A stretch of DNA of 64,000 nucleotides from Botryosphaeria dothidea (lineage: Eukaryota; Ascomycota; Dothideomycetes; Botryosphaeriales; Botryosphaeriaceae), in the NCBI GenBank assembly GCA_011503125.2, contig WWBZ02000062.1:248001-312000 (forward strand), given 5' to 3'. The notes beneath the pieces are model-generated. The model was not told where the DNA came from. It saw nothing but the letters and a program-made list of their open reading frames with translations, and ran no database searches. This document shows, in pieces, positions 10,881 through 22,685 of this stretch. A program made the translations under genes and the position numbers. Within the stretch, counting starts at the first letter, position 1. Each line of letters opens with the position of its first letter.

Positions 10881-13040
10881 GCTGCTTCCTTTTGGATTGT
10901 TTCACTTTCAACTGTATGAATATTTCAAAATGTAGACGAGTGTATTCAACGCATTTCTGAGGATGAATATGTTTCTATTAACTGTTATGAAAAACCTGTG
11001 AACTCTGTGAAATACCTCCAATAGACGGAAGCAAACCCCGACAAAATTTACATGAAAGGGGGTTAGCACTCAAAGCAGCGTGAGCCAACCGAGCGGCTCC
11101 AGTTTCTCTGCCTCTGCCCCAATACATGGAACCGCTAATCAGAAAGCAGCACAAACTTCCCGTCTCCAAACATCACGACAGCAGTCACGCTCCCCTTGCG
11201 CCATCCAGCGTCTCCCGTTGGCTCACCGCTCCCGCAAGCCGCGTCACCGTGAACGTGGCGATGTGATTTCACGGTCTTGGCACCATGGCAAGGCGGTCCT
11301 CCACACCGCAAGCGAGTGGGCCGAGCACTTACCAAACACCACCTCTGATCGGGACGTTCGGGAAATGTTCTGACTTGTTTTTTTCTTAGCATCGTACGAC
11401 CGAAGCTTGGTGCGTGCTTCGAAAACGCGGACGCGCTTGGCGTGACGACGATCGTGGCGGCCGTATGGTGCGACGATCGCTTTTGGGGGCCGACGCTCGC
11501 TGCATCTTTGCATGTGCCCTTTGTACAGGAAGGACTATTTGCGGTTGGCATCAACAGGTCCCGAGATCATGAGGACAAAAGTCAGTGTTGCTTTGAGTGC
11601 ACTGGTTCCAAGTGCACTAGATGTTCGCCGCTATCGGAGACAGCTCGACAGTTATCTCGAGGTAGGGAGAATTCAGGCCGGTCTAGACATGGTACCTACA
11701 TCTCTGCTTACATTGAATGTATAGAGTAAAGATTTCATAATGGCCTGCGGAAGTTTTTCATGTGTACAACATATTTGCTTGGTAATTGTTACCTCATCGG
11801 CGACGAGCTACTCTGGAATCACTTTCGGGGATAATATATCACCGGACGAACTCCGCCGCAATGTTTCTAAGTAGGAGCGGATACCTCATACAACCGAGGA
11901 ACTGTCAAAGCCAAAGGTACCGAGCCTATCGCGGAGATCCTTTGGAGCACCGTGCGTGCTTGAGCATTGCCGAAAGGTACTTTAGTGTGCGGAATGCGTG
12001 TATGTCAGCAGTGAAGATTTGAATAGCCAGGCTCGGGATGGTATCTGCTTCATGAATTTAGGAGTGAGCTATTTTTCTTCTTCCGAATTTTCTACCCTAG
12101 GGAACATGTTGTGTGTAGAGTGCCGACTAAGGAAAAGAGAGATAGCCAAGTCGAGGAGGTTGGCGGGGAAATTCGCATCCAGGCTGGCCAATCAGAACCC
12201 CCGCACGCCGCAGTCGCCCGGCGACGTGTTGATTACAAGCATCCAGCTCGACCACTCCGGAAACATGCGAGGAGAGCAGTCCGGATGTTCTTTCGATTGA
12301 GTGATGGCGTGAGAAGACAACTCGACTGCTCCCCTCCGTCCTCATCGCACTACACAGGTCCGCTGGAAACCCCACGCACGAAGCAGAAGGTCCCAACAAG
12401 CGTTATATGCCAAATTGTTTTTGGTGACGCCTTCGCATCTACCGTGAAGGGTGGTTTGATTCTACAATGATCGGGGGAGAACTTACTGAAGATGTGAAAC
12501 CACATGAAAGTAGCTGCATAAGCCATAGCAGCGTATTGTCAGAAACCGGCCAAGCGTGACAATGATGAACAGCTCTCGAGCCGACCTTTCTTGCTGTGAC
12601 CACCTCGTTGCTGGGCTTACACTGCAATTCAGCCGTAGCAGGGCCTGGTGTCAGGCCATGCTTTAATTCAATAGACGCGTTGGTGAGACCACGCCTACAA
12701 TAATTGCACTCTTGAAATAATTGGACAGGAGAGGGGGAATGTTCCAATGTTTTTGCGAAAGTAATTCAAATCAGGGCTACATATATAGCAGATATCTCTC
12801 GAGGTCCAAACAAGCTTGCTGCCAACAGCACGGGTGTGGGGTGACTCTTGGATCCTAGGCACAGTCGACGGTCTTTGCGGGCTTTTCTTATTGCGGGGTG
12901 TCTGGGGAACGGAAGGTTTGTGGGGTGCATAGGGTACTTCTCCGACGCACCCCCGGCACGGTCCAAGGATGCTGCAGCCCAATGACCATCGCGAAGAAAG
13001 TGTAATCTGCAGTTCGCGCAAGTCATGACTGTGGAGTAAC
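10881..13040. other. Intergenic region, no gene recognised
   Basis: About 2.1 kb between the oxidase and the dehydrogenase gene. Only short overlapping frames occur. I found no domain motif, RNA gene or repeat. It includes the 3' ends of both flanking genes. Confidence 0.45.
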
Positions 13041-14172
13041 CTATTCTTCCCCACCAAACATCGCACTTGTCTTCGCCGTACCGCCGTCATTCGGAAGGCC
13101 TCCCAGGAATTGGACATTCAACTCGTAGAGACTTTTCGACTGTATCTCATCTGCCATCGAAGCCACATACCCCACATCCTGCTCACAGTCGAAGTATTTT
13201 CCTTTCAGCGCCTTTCCTTTGCCGGCGGCCAGAAACACGCAAGTTTGTCCGCACAACGCCGGCTTGCACCGGAACTTGTCGGCAAATGTCGCGTAAGCCT
13301 CGACGATGTCCGGGTACAACTCAGCAACGTCGGAATCGATCGGCTTTTGCATGTTGGTCCTGGTTGCCCCTGGATGAAGCGCGTAGAAACTGATGTCATG
13401 GAATCCGTCCATGTCGGCCTCGAGTTGCAGACATCCTGTTGCGCGAACCAAGCTTGCCTTTGCTGCTGCATAGTTGACGCCGAAAGGTGTGTTGACAGTG
13501 GCCGAGCGAGATGCAATATTGATGACAATGCCGCATCGCCGTTCGCGGAAGTGGTTGATCATCATGTGCGTCCAGAACAGTGGCTGAACCGAAGCATTAG
13601 TTTGAGAAAATGGCGGTGTTACAAGAGGGAAACTTACCGCTTTCAAATTCAGTTCCACCATAGACCAGAAGGCTTCGAAGCCTTGCATATGAAACGGGCG
13701 GTCGTTTGTCCTGGAAGATGTCAGGGCACAATATGTTCTCTCAGCGGAAGGCCTCCCTACCCGCCAGCGTTGTTGACCAAAACATCCACATGACCAAAGT
13801 CTCCCCGAATATTTTCGTACGTCCGACGAGATTCTTCCTCTTGGCTTACATCACAAATGTAACTTCGAGCCTCTGCACCAGCATCCCTACACTGCAGGAG
13901 GACTTGTTCAAGACGGTCTTTTGCAGCCGCGATGTCTACAAGCGCCAACTTTGCTCCTGCACCTCCAAATGCAATGGACTCCCCTGCGCCCAATCCTCCC
14001 GCCGCTCCTGATGGAAAGTCAGCTTTGTTTCCGTACACGTCTGAACATTGGACCGCTTTTCGTACTTACCAGTAATAATCACAACCTTATCCTTCAACGA
14101 GTCCCGAAAACCATCCGGATTGATTGCATCATAGGTGTCTGTGTGGAGAGTTGGTTGGCGGACTTTTTCCAT
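13041..14172 (-). CDS. Short-chain dehydrogenase/reductase
   Basis: 321-residue NAD(P)-dependent oxidoreductase of the classical SDR fold. Four exons on the minus strand: 14172-14070, 14007-13761, 13710-13638 and 13583-13041, with introns of 62, 50 and 54 bp (donors GTAAGT, GTAGGG, GTAAGT). Splicing joins VVIITG to AAGGLGAG, giving the nucleotide-binding TGxxxGxG, followed by ALVDIA with the acidic residue that usually favours NAD. Later come VDVLVNNAGG (NNAG), IVINIASRS with the catalytic Ser, and VNYAAAKASL, the YxxxK. The tail HPGATRTNM is typical. Its start lies 296 bp from the P450 start on the other strand, so the two probably share a promoter and a pathway. Substrate unknown. Confidence 0.88.
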
Positions 14173-14468
14173 GTTCGCACGCGCATTTCTCGCAATGCCG
14201 TGTAAACTAGGTGAGTCTCTTTCTTTAACTTATTGGAAGTTTGCAGGCCCGTTCGAATGAGTTGTAGCACACTCATGGGGTACAGTTACCAGAAGCGGTA
14301 ACGCCTGTTAACCCCACACTATACCCCCAATGCCCCGCATCCCGAGACGAACCAAGCCCTAGTGGAGAATGTGGTGAAGAGTACAGCTCACAGTACATCA
14401 CAAAGATAACCCGAGTAGCCTCTGGTTTAGTTTTTTATCCCTTTTTACTTCCTCAATGCGCGTACACC
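14173..14468. promoter_or_regulatory. Shared divergent promoter of dehydrogenase and P450 genes
   Basis: A 296 bp gap separates two start codons pointing away from each other. It must hold both promoters. I could not assign a specific transcription-factor site. Co-expression is inferred from the arrangement. Confidence 0.5.
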
Positions 14469-16247
14469 ATGGATGGACCGCGCAGTATCTTCTTCGATTC
14501 TCTGTCTCACTCCGGCATTCTCATAGCCTTTGTCGCCCTCGCTGCATTGGGATCCATATTCATCAACAAATCGGTGGGAAATGGCGTGCGCAGCAAAAAG
14601 TACCATTATCCTCCTGGGCCCAGAGGCTGGCCAATAGTGGGAAACGCTTTCCAGATCGACAGCAGCGCTCCGGGCCTGACGTTCAAAGATCTTGGTGAGA
14701 AGCATGGAGACATGTTCGTACAGCTCCCTGGCTCCAGATTTTACGGTGTTGACCAGGTACAGCTTCTCCATCTTCATGGGCCGAAGCCGTTGGGTGGTTC
14801 TCAACTCGTCGGAGCTGGTCAAAGAGCTCCTCGACCGTCGCGGAAGGTTCTACATCAGCCGTCCGCCGTTCCCAGTAACGCAGGACATTCTTTCGGGTGG
14901 AAACCGCATCGTCCTCATGGAGCATGGAGAGCGCTGGAGAAACCTCCGGAAGGTGATGCATCAGCTGTTGATGGCCAAGCACGTGAGTTCAGCACCGCCA
15001 TTTTGGCCTGCAAAATGATGACCGGGAGCACAGGCGGACGAATTCAAGCCGTATCAGGACATTGAGTCTCGCAAACTCCTATGGGACTACTGCATCGCGC
15101 CTGAGAAGTTCTACGTCCACGGCGCGAGATTCGCAAACTCTGTCATCTTCTCCGTCGTTTTCGGACGCCGCACGAGCATGCGGGAAAGCTCGGTGCAGGA
15201 GCTATTTTCCACCATCGATGATTTCATTGCAACGCAACTATCGCCTTCGGCGAGCTTAATTGATAGTTTCCCCACCTTGGCGAGACTGCTTCCAAAGCCG
15301 TTGCAGTGGTATCGCCCCCATGCAGAGCGGGTGTTCCGAAAGACTGTGAGAGTCTATGAGGCATTCTTCGACGACCTCGAAAAGCGGGTTGCTACCGGCC
15401 TGGATCTCCGCTGCTTTGCGAGAGAGATGAACAAGATTGCCGACAAGTACGGGTTCGATCGGTATCAAAGATACTATTGCGCAGGAACCATCATCGAGGC
15501 CGGGAGCGATACGACACGGAACCAGATAAACATTGTGATCGCAGCGGCCGCAAAGTTCCCTGGGTGGGTGAAGAAGGCACAGGATGAGATTGATTCCGTA
15601 TGTGGTTATGCGGAGAGACTTCCCACATTTGAAGTACGTTGGTTCCAGTGTTGGCTCTCTGATTCGCGCAGCTTATTCTACTTCTCTTTCCAGGATTGGG
15701 AACGTCTCCCGTACGTCAAAGCGGTGATCAAGGAGTCTCTGCGGTGGAGACCAAACATGACTGCAGCAGGTACTCCTCGTGTGCTCATCCAGGACGACGC
15801 TATCGGCCCGTACAGGTTCGAGAAAGGCACAATATTCACCTATAACCACTTTGGCCTGTCCCACAATGAAGCCTTGTACCAAGACAACACGGTCTTCCGC
15901 CCCGAGCGGTATCTCGACGACGAAGTAGACGACATGTTGAAAGGACATCTCGGGTTTGGATTGGGTGAGAATTCCCATCACTTGCTTTGTTACCATGCTG
16001 AAAGACCGCAGGGAGGCGAGTGTGTCCGGGTTGGCACGTTGGATCCCGCAATATGTTCATTGCCTTTGCACGTCTCCTTTATTGCTTCAAGTTTGAGGAG
16101 GATCCCAATACTCCAATTGATGACTGTCACGTTGATCCGATGGCTCATGAATCAGCGCCGTTCAAGATCCGAATCTCTCCACGAAGTAGCAAGCACGGTG
16201 AGCTCATCACCAGGGATTGCAAAGAGGCTGGACTTGCGGTAGAGTAG
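14469..16247 (+). CDS. Cytochrome P450 monooxygenase
   Basis: 525-residue membrane-anchored heme-thiolate monooxygenase. Five exons: 14469-14713, 14757-14982, 15034-15633, 15694-15964, 16012-16247. The first intron is only 43 bp with a weak donor (GTTCGT), but it is the only join that yields HGDMYSFSIFMGR. N-terminus: a hydrophobic anchor at about residues 12-32, then the proline hinge YPPGPRGWP. Helix I has AGTIIEAGSDTTR, helix K has ESLR, then FRPER, and the heme loop is FGLGRRVCPG, fully matching FxxGxRxCxG with its Cys ligand. Overall it resembles fungal class II P450s related to O-methylsterigmatocystin oxidoreductase, common in specialised metabolism. It is divergent from the dehydrogenase and convergent with the beta-lactamase-like gene; a poly-A run at 16318-16332 lies between the two 3' ends. 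Confidence 0.9.
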
Positions 16248-16410
16248 AGCTCGAGCGAGGAGAGCTCGGTATTTAATAAAGAACGAAAATACGGAAGTTC
16301 CCAGGGGAATTAAATGAAAAAAAAAAAAAAAAGTGATGTACTGTCAAGAAACGAGAGACCGAGAAACAAGAAGTGACATAAGGAGTAGATCCAACGAGGA
16401 GCGCCGCGCT

Positions 16411-17936
16411 TCAATCCTCATTCTTCTCCGCACCCACAGCCAAATACACAGCCTCCTCAAACCTATTCAGCAGCTCGACCGTCTTCTCATCACCACACGG
16501 CAGCATATGCATAGCCTGCAATCCAGCAACCCCACTCTCAAAGTCAATCCACTTAAGCAACACGCAGGTCAGCGAACCGCATCCTTTACTCACATCCCCA
16601 GGAAAGTAGCACTCACAAAATAGTAATTCCGCATCCCCGACCACGCAATCGAGCCCGTCCTCCGCCCTCCCTTCACATCCTCCAAATTGACCAGCCCGCC
16701 AAGCCCGTACGTGATCGGCGCGCCGCGCGGGATCCCGCACAGCGCGCCCGGATCGACGTTCTCGATGCTCTCGAGGCCGGCGCGCGTGGGCAGCTGCGGG
16801 GCGGCGATCTCGCCGAGCATGCGCGCGCCGAGGATGCGCGGGTCGCGCTGCAAGAGGGCAGCGTAGATGGCGAGCAGGTCCGGGGCGGACGCGACGAGGC
16901 CGCCGCCGCCGAAGTCGTCGGTGGTGGGCTTGCTCGGGTCGGGGATCGCGGCGAGGGCGCCGGAGGGGGTGCGTTGGAAGGTCGGTGCGAGGCGGGCGGC
17001 ATGGGGCGGGTGGCGGTCGATGTGGTAGAGGATGTTGGTGAGGTGGAGCGGGGCGAAGATGTGCTGCTGCATGTAGGCGCCGAGCTGCATGTGGGTGACG
17101 CGTTCGATCTGGGGGGTGCGGATTAGTAGGGAGGAGCACGAGGGAAGAGGAGGAGGAGGAGGAGGAGGAGGAGGAGGAGGAGCGTGCCATCAAGCCGGCC
17201 CAGTCCATGCCGGGCGAGTACATCCATTTTGTTCCGGGTTCCTCGACGAGGAAGAGCTCGTAGGCTTCTTTCTGCACAGGGAACGTAAGCAGTTAAGGCT
17301 ACTGCGGCATTCAGAAGATACGAAAACATACGACGGTCACGGGATGCGGCTGTGGTCCGCGAAGCTCCTGGTACTTCTGCAGCTTCTCGCTTTCGAACGC
17401 GTAGGCGATTCCGCTTGAATGAGATAGTAACCTCCTGAAAATCTCCAGTCAATCTTCCTTCCGAGGGAGACATGATCGCAGGGGTCTAAAGCCCCTTCAT
17501 GGCATACCGCAACGTCACAGTGTTTTTCGCAGGCACAAAAACCGGTCGATTGCTTTCGTCAAAGCCGGTCAAGATCTTTGGATCCTTCCACTCCGGCAGG
17601 ACGTCATCGATGGCGCCCTCTAGAGTCAGCAAGCCCTTTTCCACGCACTGCAGAGCGGCAATGGTAGTGATGAATTTTGTCGAAGAAGCGATCGAGTACA
17701 TCGAGTCGACAACGTCCGAAGGCTCTGCGTTGTGCCCTGGCTGCGAATCGTCTCCGAAGCATTTGAGGTACTTGAACGTGCCTTCAACGCATCAGCAAAC
17801 CAGCCCGAGCTCTGCACAGAACTCGCCGCCCCATACCAGAGCGGTTGGTTGCGCCAAAGGTCACGCGAGGAAGAGGCTGTGCGTCAGGCCCCTCAGGGGC
17901 GAGGAAAGTTGCAACGGTGCTATTGAAGGAGTCCAT
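16411..17936 (-). CDS. Serine beta-lactamase-fold hydrolase / transesterase-like protein
   Basis: 397-residue protein of the class C beta-lactamase / esterase / LovD-type acyltransferase family. Six exons on the minus strand: 17936-17837, 17781-17508, 17434-17332, 17271-17188, 17108-16617, 16551-16411. Splicing restores SIASSTKFIT with the nucleophile motif SxxK (SSTK), then RRLLSHSSG (usual LLTHTSG), WMYSPGMDWAG with the catalytic Tyr, and later YGLGGLVN and WSGMRNYYF. No signal peptide, so probably cytosolic. The fourth intron (17187-17109) seems to begin GC rather than GT and contains a long TCC run; a CTACTAAT branch-site-like sequence precedes its AG. It lies 164 bp from the P450 in convergent orientation. 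A role in acyl transfer or ester cleavage in the same small pathway is inference. Confidence 0.82.
17146..17182 (+). repeat. GGA trinucleotide microsatellite inside an intron
   Basis: About twelve GGA units (TCC on the coding strand) fill the 5' half of the fourth intron of the beta-lactamase-like gene, right behind its unusual GC donor. Confidence 0.85.
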
Positions 17937-19914
17937 GATGACTGCAAAAAAGCATATGCAGCCGATACTGGTCTTGCAAGGCGTGAAGATGGTTGTTATA
18001 TGTTTGTGAGGTGGCTTCTCACAACGCTGACCGCAGAAGGATTTGGAGTCTCGGTGTCGGCTAATGTGTTGTGGCTGACTTCGGTGTCCCGCATCGTACT
18101 CTTGGCGACCACGACGGTGGCTTCAGGCGGTACACCCCGCGCGGTGTTGCATGTGGTGAATGAACGAAGCACCGGCCGTTCATCGGTGATGATTCGGGAC
18201 GCTTGAAAAAAGAGGAACAGCACATGGCATGGTCACTTAAGCCGTGGGACACCTGCAAGGATGCAGCGCCGATAAGTGACTCAGGGTGAAAGGCTGGTCT
18301 TTTCTTTCGTCATCTCTCTTTCATGGAATCTGAGCAAGGCACACAGCGCAAAGGAGAATTATCCTGTATTCCCTTTCCAAGAACGCGTATGAAAAGCGTG
18401 CGAAACGGTATCCAGGAAGCATGAAGATAAAACACGGGGTTGGAAGAGAAGCCATCATATGAAGATTTTCGCGCATCGAATTCTCAAAATAGCTTAATAG
18501 ATCGGCGGGTTTCACACCGGCGGTGGCGGCTCTACATAGGATGAGGCTGTCATTGCACTGCACTTTAGCGGCGCGTGGACCTTCTGCGCGCTGAATCAAA
18601 GGCATTTCACTTTTTCTTGGCATCTTCTTCCATCGCCCATCTCTCCGTTCTAGGAACGAACAGGCCGCGTAACCGTTTTGCACATACCGCTTAGCACCTT
18701 CTTATCTCCCCCTCAGCGGCACAGTGACACTGCTCAAGGTATACTTCCCCACACACCCAGCCACCATGCAGTTGATCTTGCATCACCCCGCGCTGATCGT
18801 GCCCGCGGGCCGCGGGCGGGCAGCACCATGCTGCTCACGCCATGCAAGCAACCTTAGCTTCACTAAGCGCAGCGTCAAGCCCGGTATTGACCGCTACACT
18901 AGCATGTTCTCGCCCAAGCACCACGCGTGGCGGCGATCAAGAAACGCTGCCAGATATCCACCGGCCTCTAGCACACACAGCCTACCTGCCGATGGCCCAT
19001 CTTGCAGGCACAACCTACCCAAAGTAGATATGTGCCCGAGAGTTTGCTCTCCAGCCTCCAGAGAGACATCGGTTACTGTCTCTTTTCATTGGCGGAGCAC
19101 TTCATCTAAATACACTACGTGCATGCCTCTACCCCTCTTCGGGGGGACGCCCGACTGTCTGCCTCGAAATAAACTTTTCCCACAACGCCCCCTCCGCAGA
19201 CTTTCTTTCGGGCCGTGCCGGGCAAATCGTCGGCCGCAAGCCACACGCCCCTCGCCCACGTGCAACGTACACCATGCACAGGTGCTCAAACTGGGCTGAT
19301 CTCAGGCGGCGGTGCCGCCCTGTTTCTCCGTATGGCCGGAGCGCCGAGCTCCGTTCTGTGTCCGGTCGGCAAGATAGGGCCGATGGAGTTTATTCCGGTA
19401 GCGGTAGTCCCAACTGGGCAAAAAAATGTCGAAAATGAAGATGTAGGGCGGTGCGCGACGTATTCCGTGTTCGATGCTCGATTGATCTTTCACGGCTTTT
19501 GGCCCGACGTCTGGAGAGATGAGCTGATGTCTCCACAATGACTTCATACTCTTCGGGTGGGTTTTATCTTACATACTATCTACTGTTATTGGTAGCGGTT
19601 GCTGATAGCTGTGCCCTCCCGTCTGGTGGTGTCTTCTGTTCCTTCAATCTACATGATTCATGTATTAGCATGTTTGTCCATGAGAAATCCCGTAGTCATC
19701 ATCCTTGACATTCAGCCACAATCAAAGAGATAAGATCATGGCGTGGCATATTCCCACGTGTAGATTTACTTCTATCATGAGAAACTAAAAGGTTGTGCAA
19801 ACAAGGCTTGTGTATGTGCAACACTGCCCAGCCTCCACACCAAAGCCAAAGAAGAATCCAAACAAAATGCATCCGTATGTACCATCTCATGCCATCGTGA
19901 AGCCTACCCTGACA
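17937..19914. other. Intergenic region, no gene recognised
   Basis: About 2 kb between the beta-lactamase-like gene and the 3' end of the GPCR gene. It has short overlapping frames only, without a family motif. The first few hundred bases are the promoter side of the minus-strand hydrolase. Confidence 0.45.
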
Positions 19915-21753
19915 TCATCGCCTGTCCTGCGGTTGCTCCAGCTCTCGTATCGTCGCCCCCGACCTTCCCTTCCTCAAAACCTCCATCGCCGTAGGTGGTG
20001 GAGACGGTAGCCTGCTACTGTTCTGCACCCTCACCCTCGATCGGCGGAAAAAAGTCTTCGCTGCTCGCGCGACTGCCCTCTTCGTATCCCGCCAAGCATC
20101 TCTGCACTGGCTGCGCGAGGTGGCGACGTAGATCATGCAGTTCCAGAAGCCCTGGGTGGGCACGACTGCAGCACAAGTAATGACAAATCCGGCATTGGAC
20201 TGGCCCTCGTGGAAGACCGACCACACGCGGTTGGCCGTCGCGGGAATCTGCTTTCCTGTTAATTGAAAAAAAAAAAAAAATAGGTTGAAAGCGAGAGTGA
20301 CGTGGAGAGGGGCTGCTTACCCAGACGATGAACAGCGCTATGAAAAAGAGGAACCCCACTTTCGCATATCCCCATGCCGCGTCGTTCGCTACGCCGTACT
20401 GGGTGTGCAGTTTGTGCGGGTCGCTGTCGCGCTGTTGTTGCTGCTGTCCGGGAGAAGACCTGCCCGACTCGATGCGGTCCATGTTCGCGAAGCGGGTATC
20501 GGGACCATCGCTGGGAGGAGTGCCGGCAGTGATGGACGCCGTGGCGTAGTATCTGTTCATGTCCCGCTCGGTCTGTTTGTTGTTCGAGAACGGCCATATC
20601 GCCGAGTTGCAACAGGAGTTGCAAGTGTTTTTCTGCCCCGTATACACACAGTGCGGAACCTCCTGCTGATTCGTGTGAGCCTGCGGTGGCGGGCTCAGCT
20701 CGTTTGTGCTGGAAAAAGAGTTGCGCGGTTGGTACTGGCTGTTGTGCTCGGACTTGCACTGCTCGATGTTCATGCTGTCATTGTCCCCGGTGCTAACATC
20801 CTCGCAGACGACTTCGATCTCGGTGACGCGCTGGATGCGGTTCTGGATGTTTGCGGTGAAGGGATTCCCGGTTTCAAGGAGTGGGATGGGCGGTTCGGAG
20901 GAGCCGCGGCGGGTGCCGTTGCGGCCGCGGAGAGAGGCGCGCTGGCGGAAGATTTCCCTGCCCGTTCGAATGTAGATGCCGACCGTGAGAAGGATGACGA
21001 CCCTGTTCTCGGTCAGAGCAGTTGCTCTCTGGCCTCTGTGCTTGCATCGGGTGGGCGATGCTCACCACACGGGTATGTAGAAAAAGGCAAATCGCAACCA
21101 TTCGTGCTTCGATGTTACCCAACACCAGAGCTAAAAGGCGTCAGAAGGAATGCATGGCATCGCTTTGACTAGGCAAACTCACTCCGGCGCCTCCGTAAAT
21201 ATTCGGATGCATCGGCGACAAATCCATGATTAGGTATACCAGCGCGGGAAGAAGAAAAAGACCATAGTTGATTGCCACATATCTCATCTCTAGACTTCGA
21301 AGGTCCTTCGCGTCGTATTTCCTGCCTTCCTTGTTAACTGTCGATATCGTCAGACGCTGTTCGGAGGGACACACCTGAAGAAGGTAAGGTAGACGTTCAT
21401 GGCCATGGAGAGAGTCCACATGGAGTCAGCCGGCGTAAAGCTTTCAAACGCCAGTCAGCGACGGGTCTTTCCAGAGAAGCAGGGAAGTGTAGGTCTTACG
21501 TTTGCATAAAGAAGCCTTGGAAACGACACGACTCGATGCTTCCGCCAAACGAGGGAATGGCGGAGACGTTGATTATGGTTGCGAAATTGCAAAGGATGTT
21601 GCCGACGGAAGCGTAGATGATGAGCCTGTTTATGGGTTTGCGAAAGTAGGGGAAGGCGGCAAAAGTGGCGATAACGAAAATGGTACAGGCAATGGAAACA
21701 ATGGACGTGGCCCTGGCTATCTTCTCGTGAGTGCGGAAGTCTTCGTCAGCCAT
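19915..21753 (-). CDS. G-protein-coupled receptor, cAMP-receptor/Git3-like
   Basis: 512-residue seven-helix receptor of the fungal Git3 / Dicty_CAR-like class, probably a plasma-membrane nutrient or signal sensor. Six minus-strand exons: 21753-21500, 21440-21375, 21321-21183, 21130-21066, 21002-20321, 20247-19915, all with GT..AG introns of 52-73 bp. Helices I-III lie in exons 1-2 (IVSIACTIFVIATFAAF, INRLIIYASVGNILCN, then WTLSMAMNVYLTFF after Cys-rich SCRFQGFF). Helix IV follows (YGLFLLPALVYLIMD), then WCWVT and FAFFYIPVW; helix VI is VGFLFFIALFIVW, followed by IPATANRVW. A roughly 200-residue third cytoplasmic loop is rich in Ser, Gln and Asn with a Cys cluster, suited to regulation. The basic tail contains FFRRSRVRV. 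Ligand unknown. A poly-T run near 20266 lies inside the last intron. Confidence 0.87.
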
Positions 21754-22685
21754 GACGAAGATGACGAGGAGAAACAGATGACAAGAAAATGAGAAGAAAA
21801 GGAGTAACAGACTCGGATGTGAATGAAGCTGTCATGAGCCCGTGATGTTCTAGTTGCGGGGAGGGAGGGAATGGCTGCGGGTATCTTATCTGTATGCGGG
21901 CGAGGAAGTACCTCGCACGCGGGCCCAGCGGCAAGTTCTTAAGAAGGCATTTTGCGAGACAGCAAGTAACAGGCCGCGGACGGCCCTCGGCGGGCTCGCT
22001 GGAGCACAATGTGCAGTCGACTCAACGGTTCATGGGAACGTGGCGGTGGGACCAATGGTAGAGGGAAGTGCTGCCCTATGAATCCAAGCCAAGAACGAGG
22101 AGAAAGGCAAAGATCAAATCAGTCGAGGCGGATCACGCCGGGCGGTGACGATTCGCGGATCAGTGCGCAGCAAACTCAGGCTGAAGTTCGTGAGCCACGA
22201 GGCAGAAGGCGTCCCGGGACACGTTCTGTGAGCTTAACGAGTCGCGCGGCACCGAGAAAAGGGCCGGACCCGCGGGGATGGCGTGGCGCTGGATGGGCTG
22301 AAGCATGGAGTCATTTTGCGGTAGGTTTAAGCTCGCGGCCGGTCCGAAAGACGACGCATCAATGCCCGCGACGCGCCTTGCCCCATGCGGTAACCATCAC
22401 TCCAGAGTCACTCACTACGTCACAACAACCACGCTCTCTCCACTCACTCACCTAACACCTGAACATTGCTCACGCCCACCTCAGCCAACATCCTCAAGAC
22501 CCTCCACGGAGCCGGAGCAACATGAATCCGCTCTTATGTGCCAATATGTTCAACTCCACCAAGCGAGCCTCTTTCTTTCCTGCCATCCTGTCAACTCTGG
22601 CCCTCTGCTACCTCACCGAAGCTGCGTGGCACCACCGGCGCAGCGACCGACATAGCCACATCTGCACCACTGCTCCGCAGCTACG
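21754..22685. other. Shared 5' region of two divergent membrane-protein genes
   Basis: The GPCR (minus) and the SAT4-type protein (plus) start about 930 bp apart. Both promoters must be here. I see no additional gene. Confidence 0.5.
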
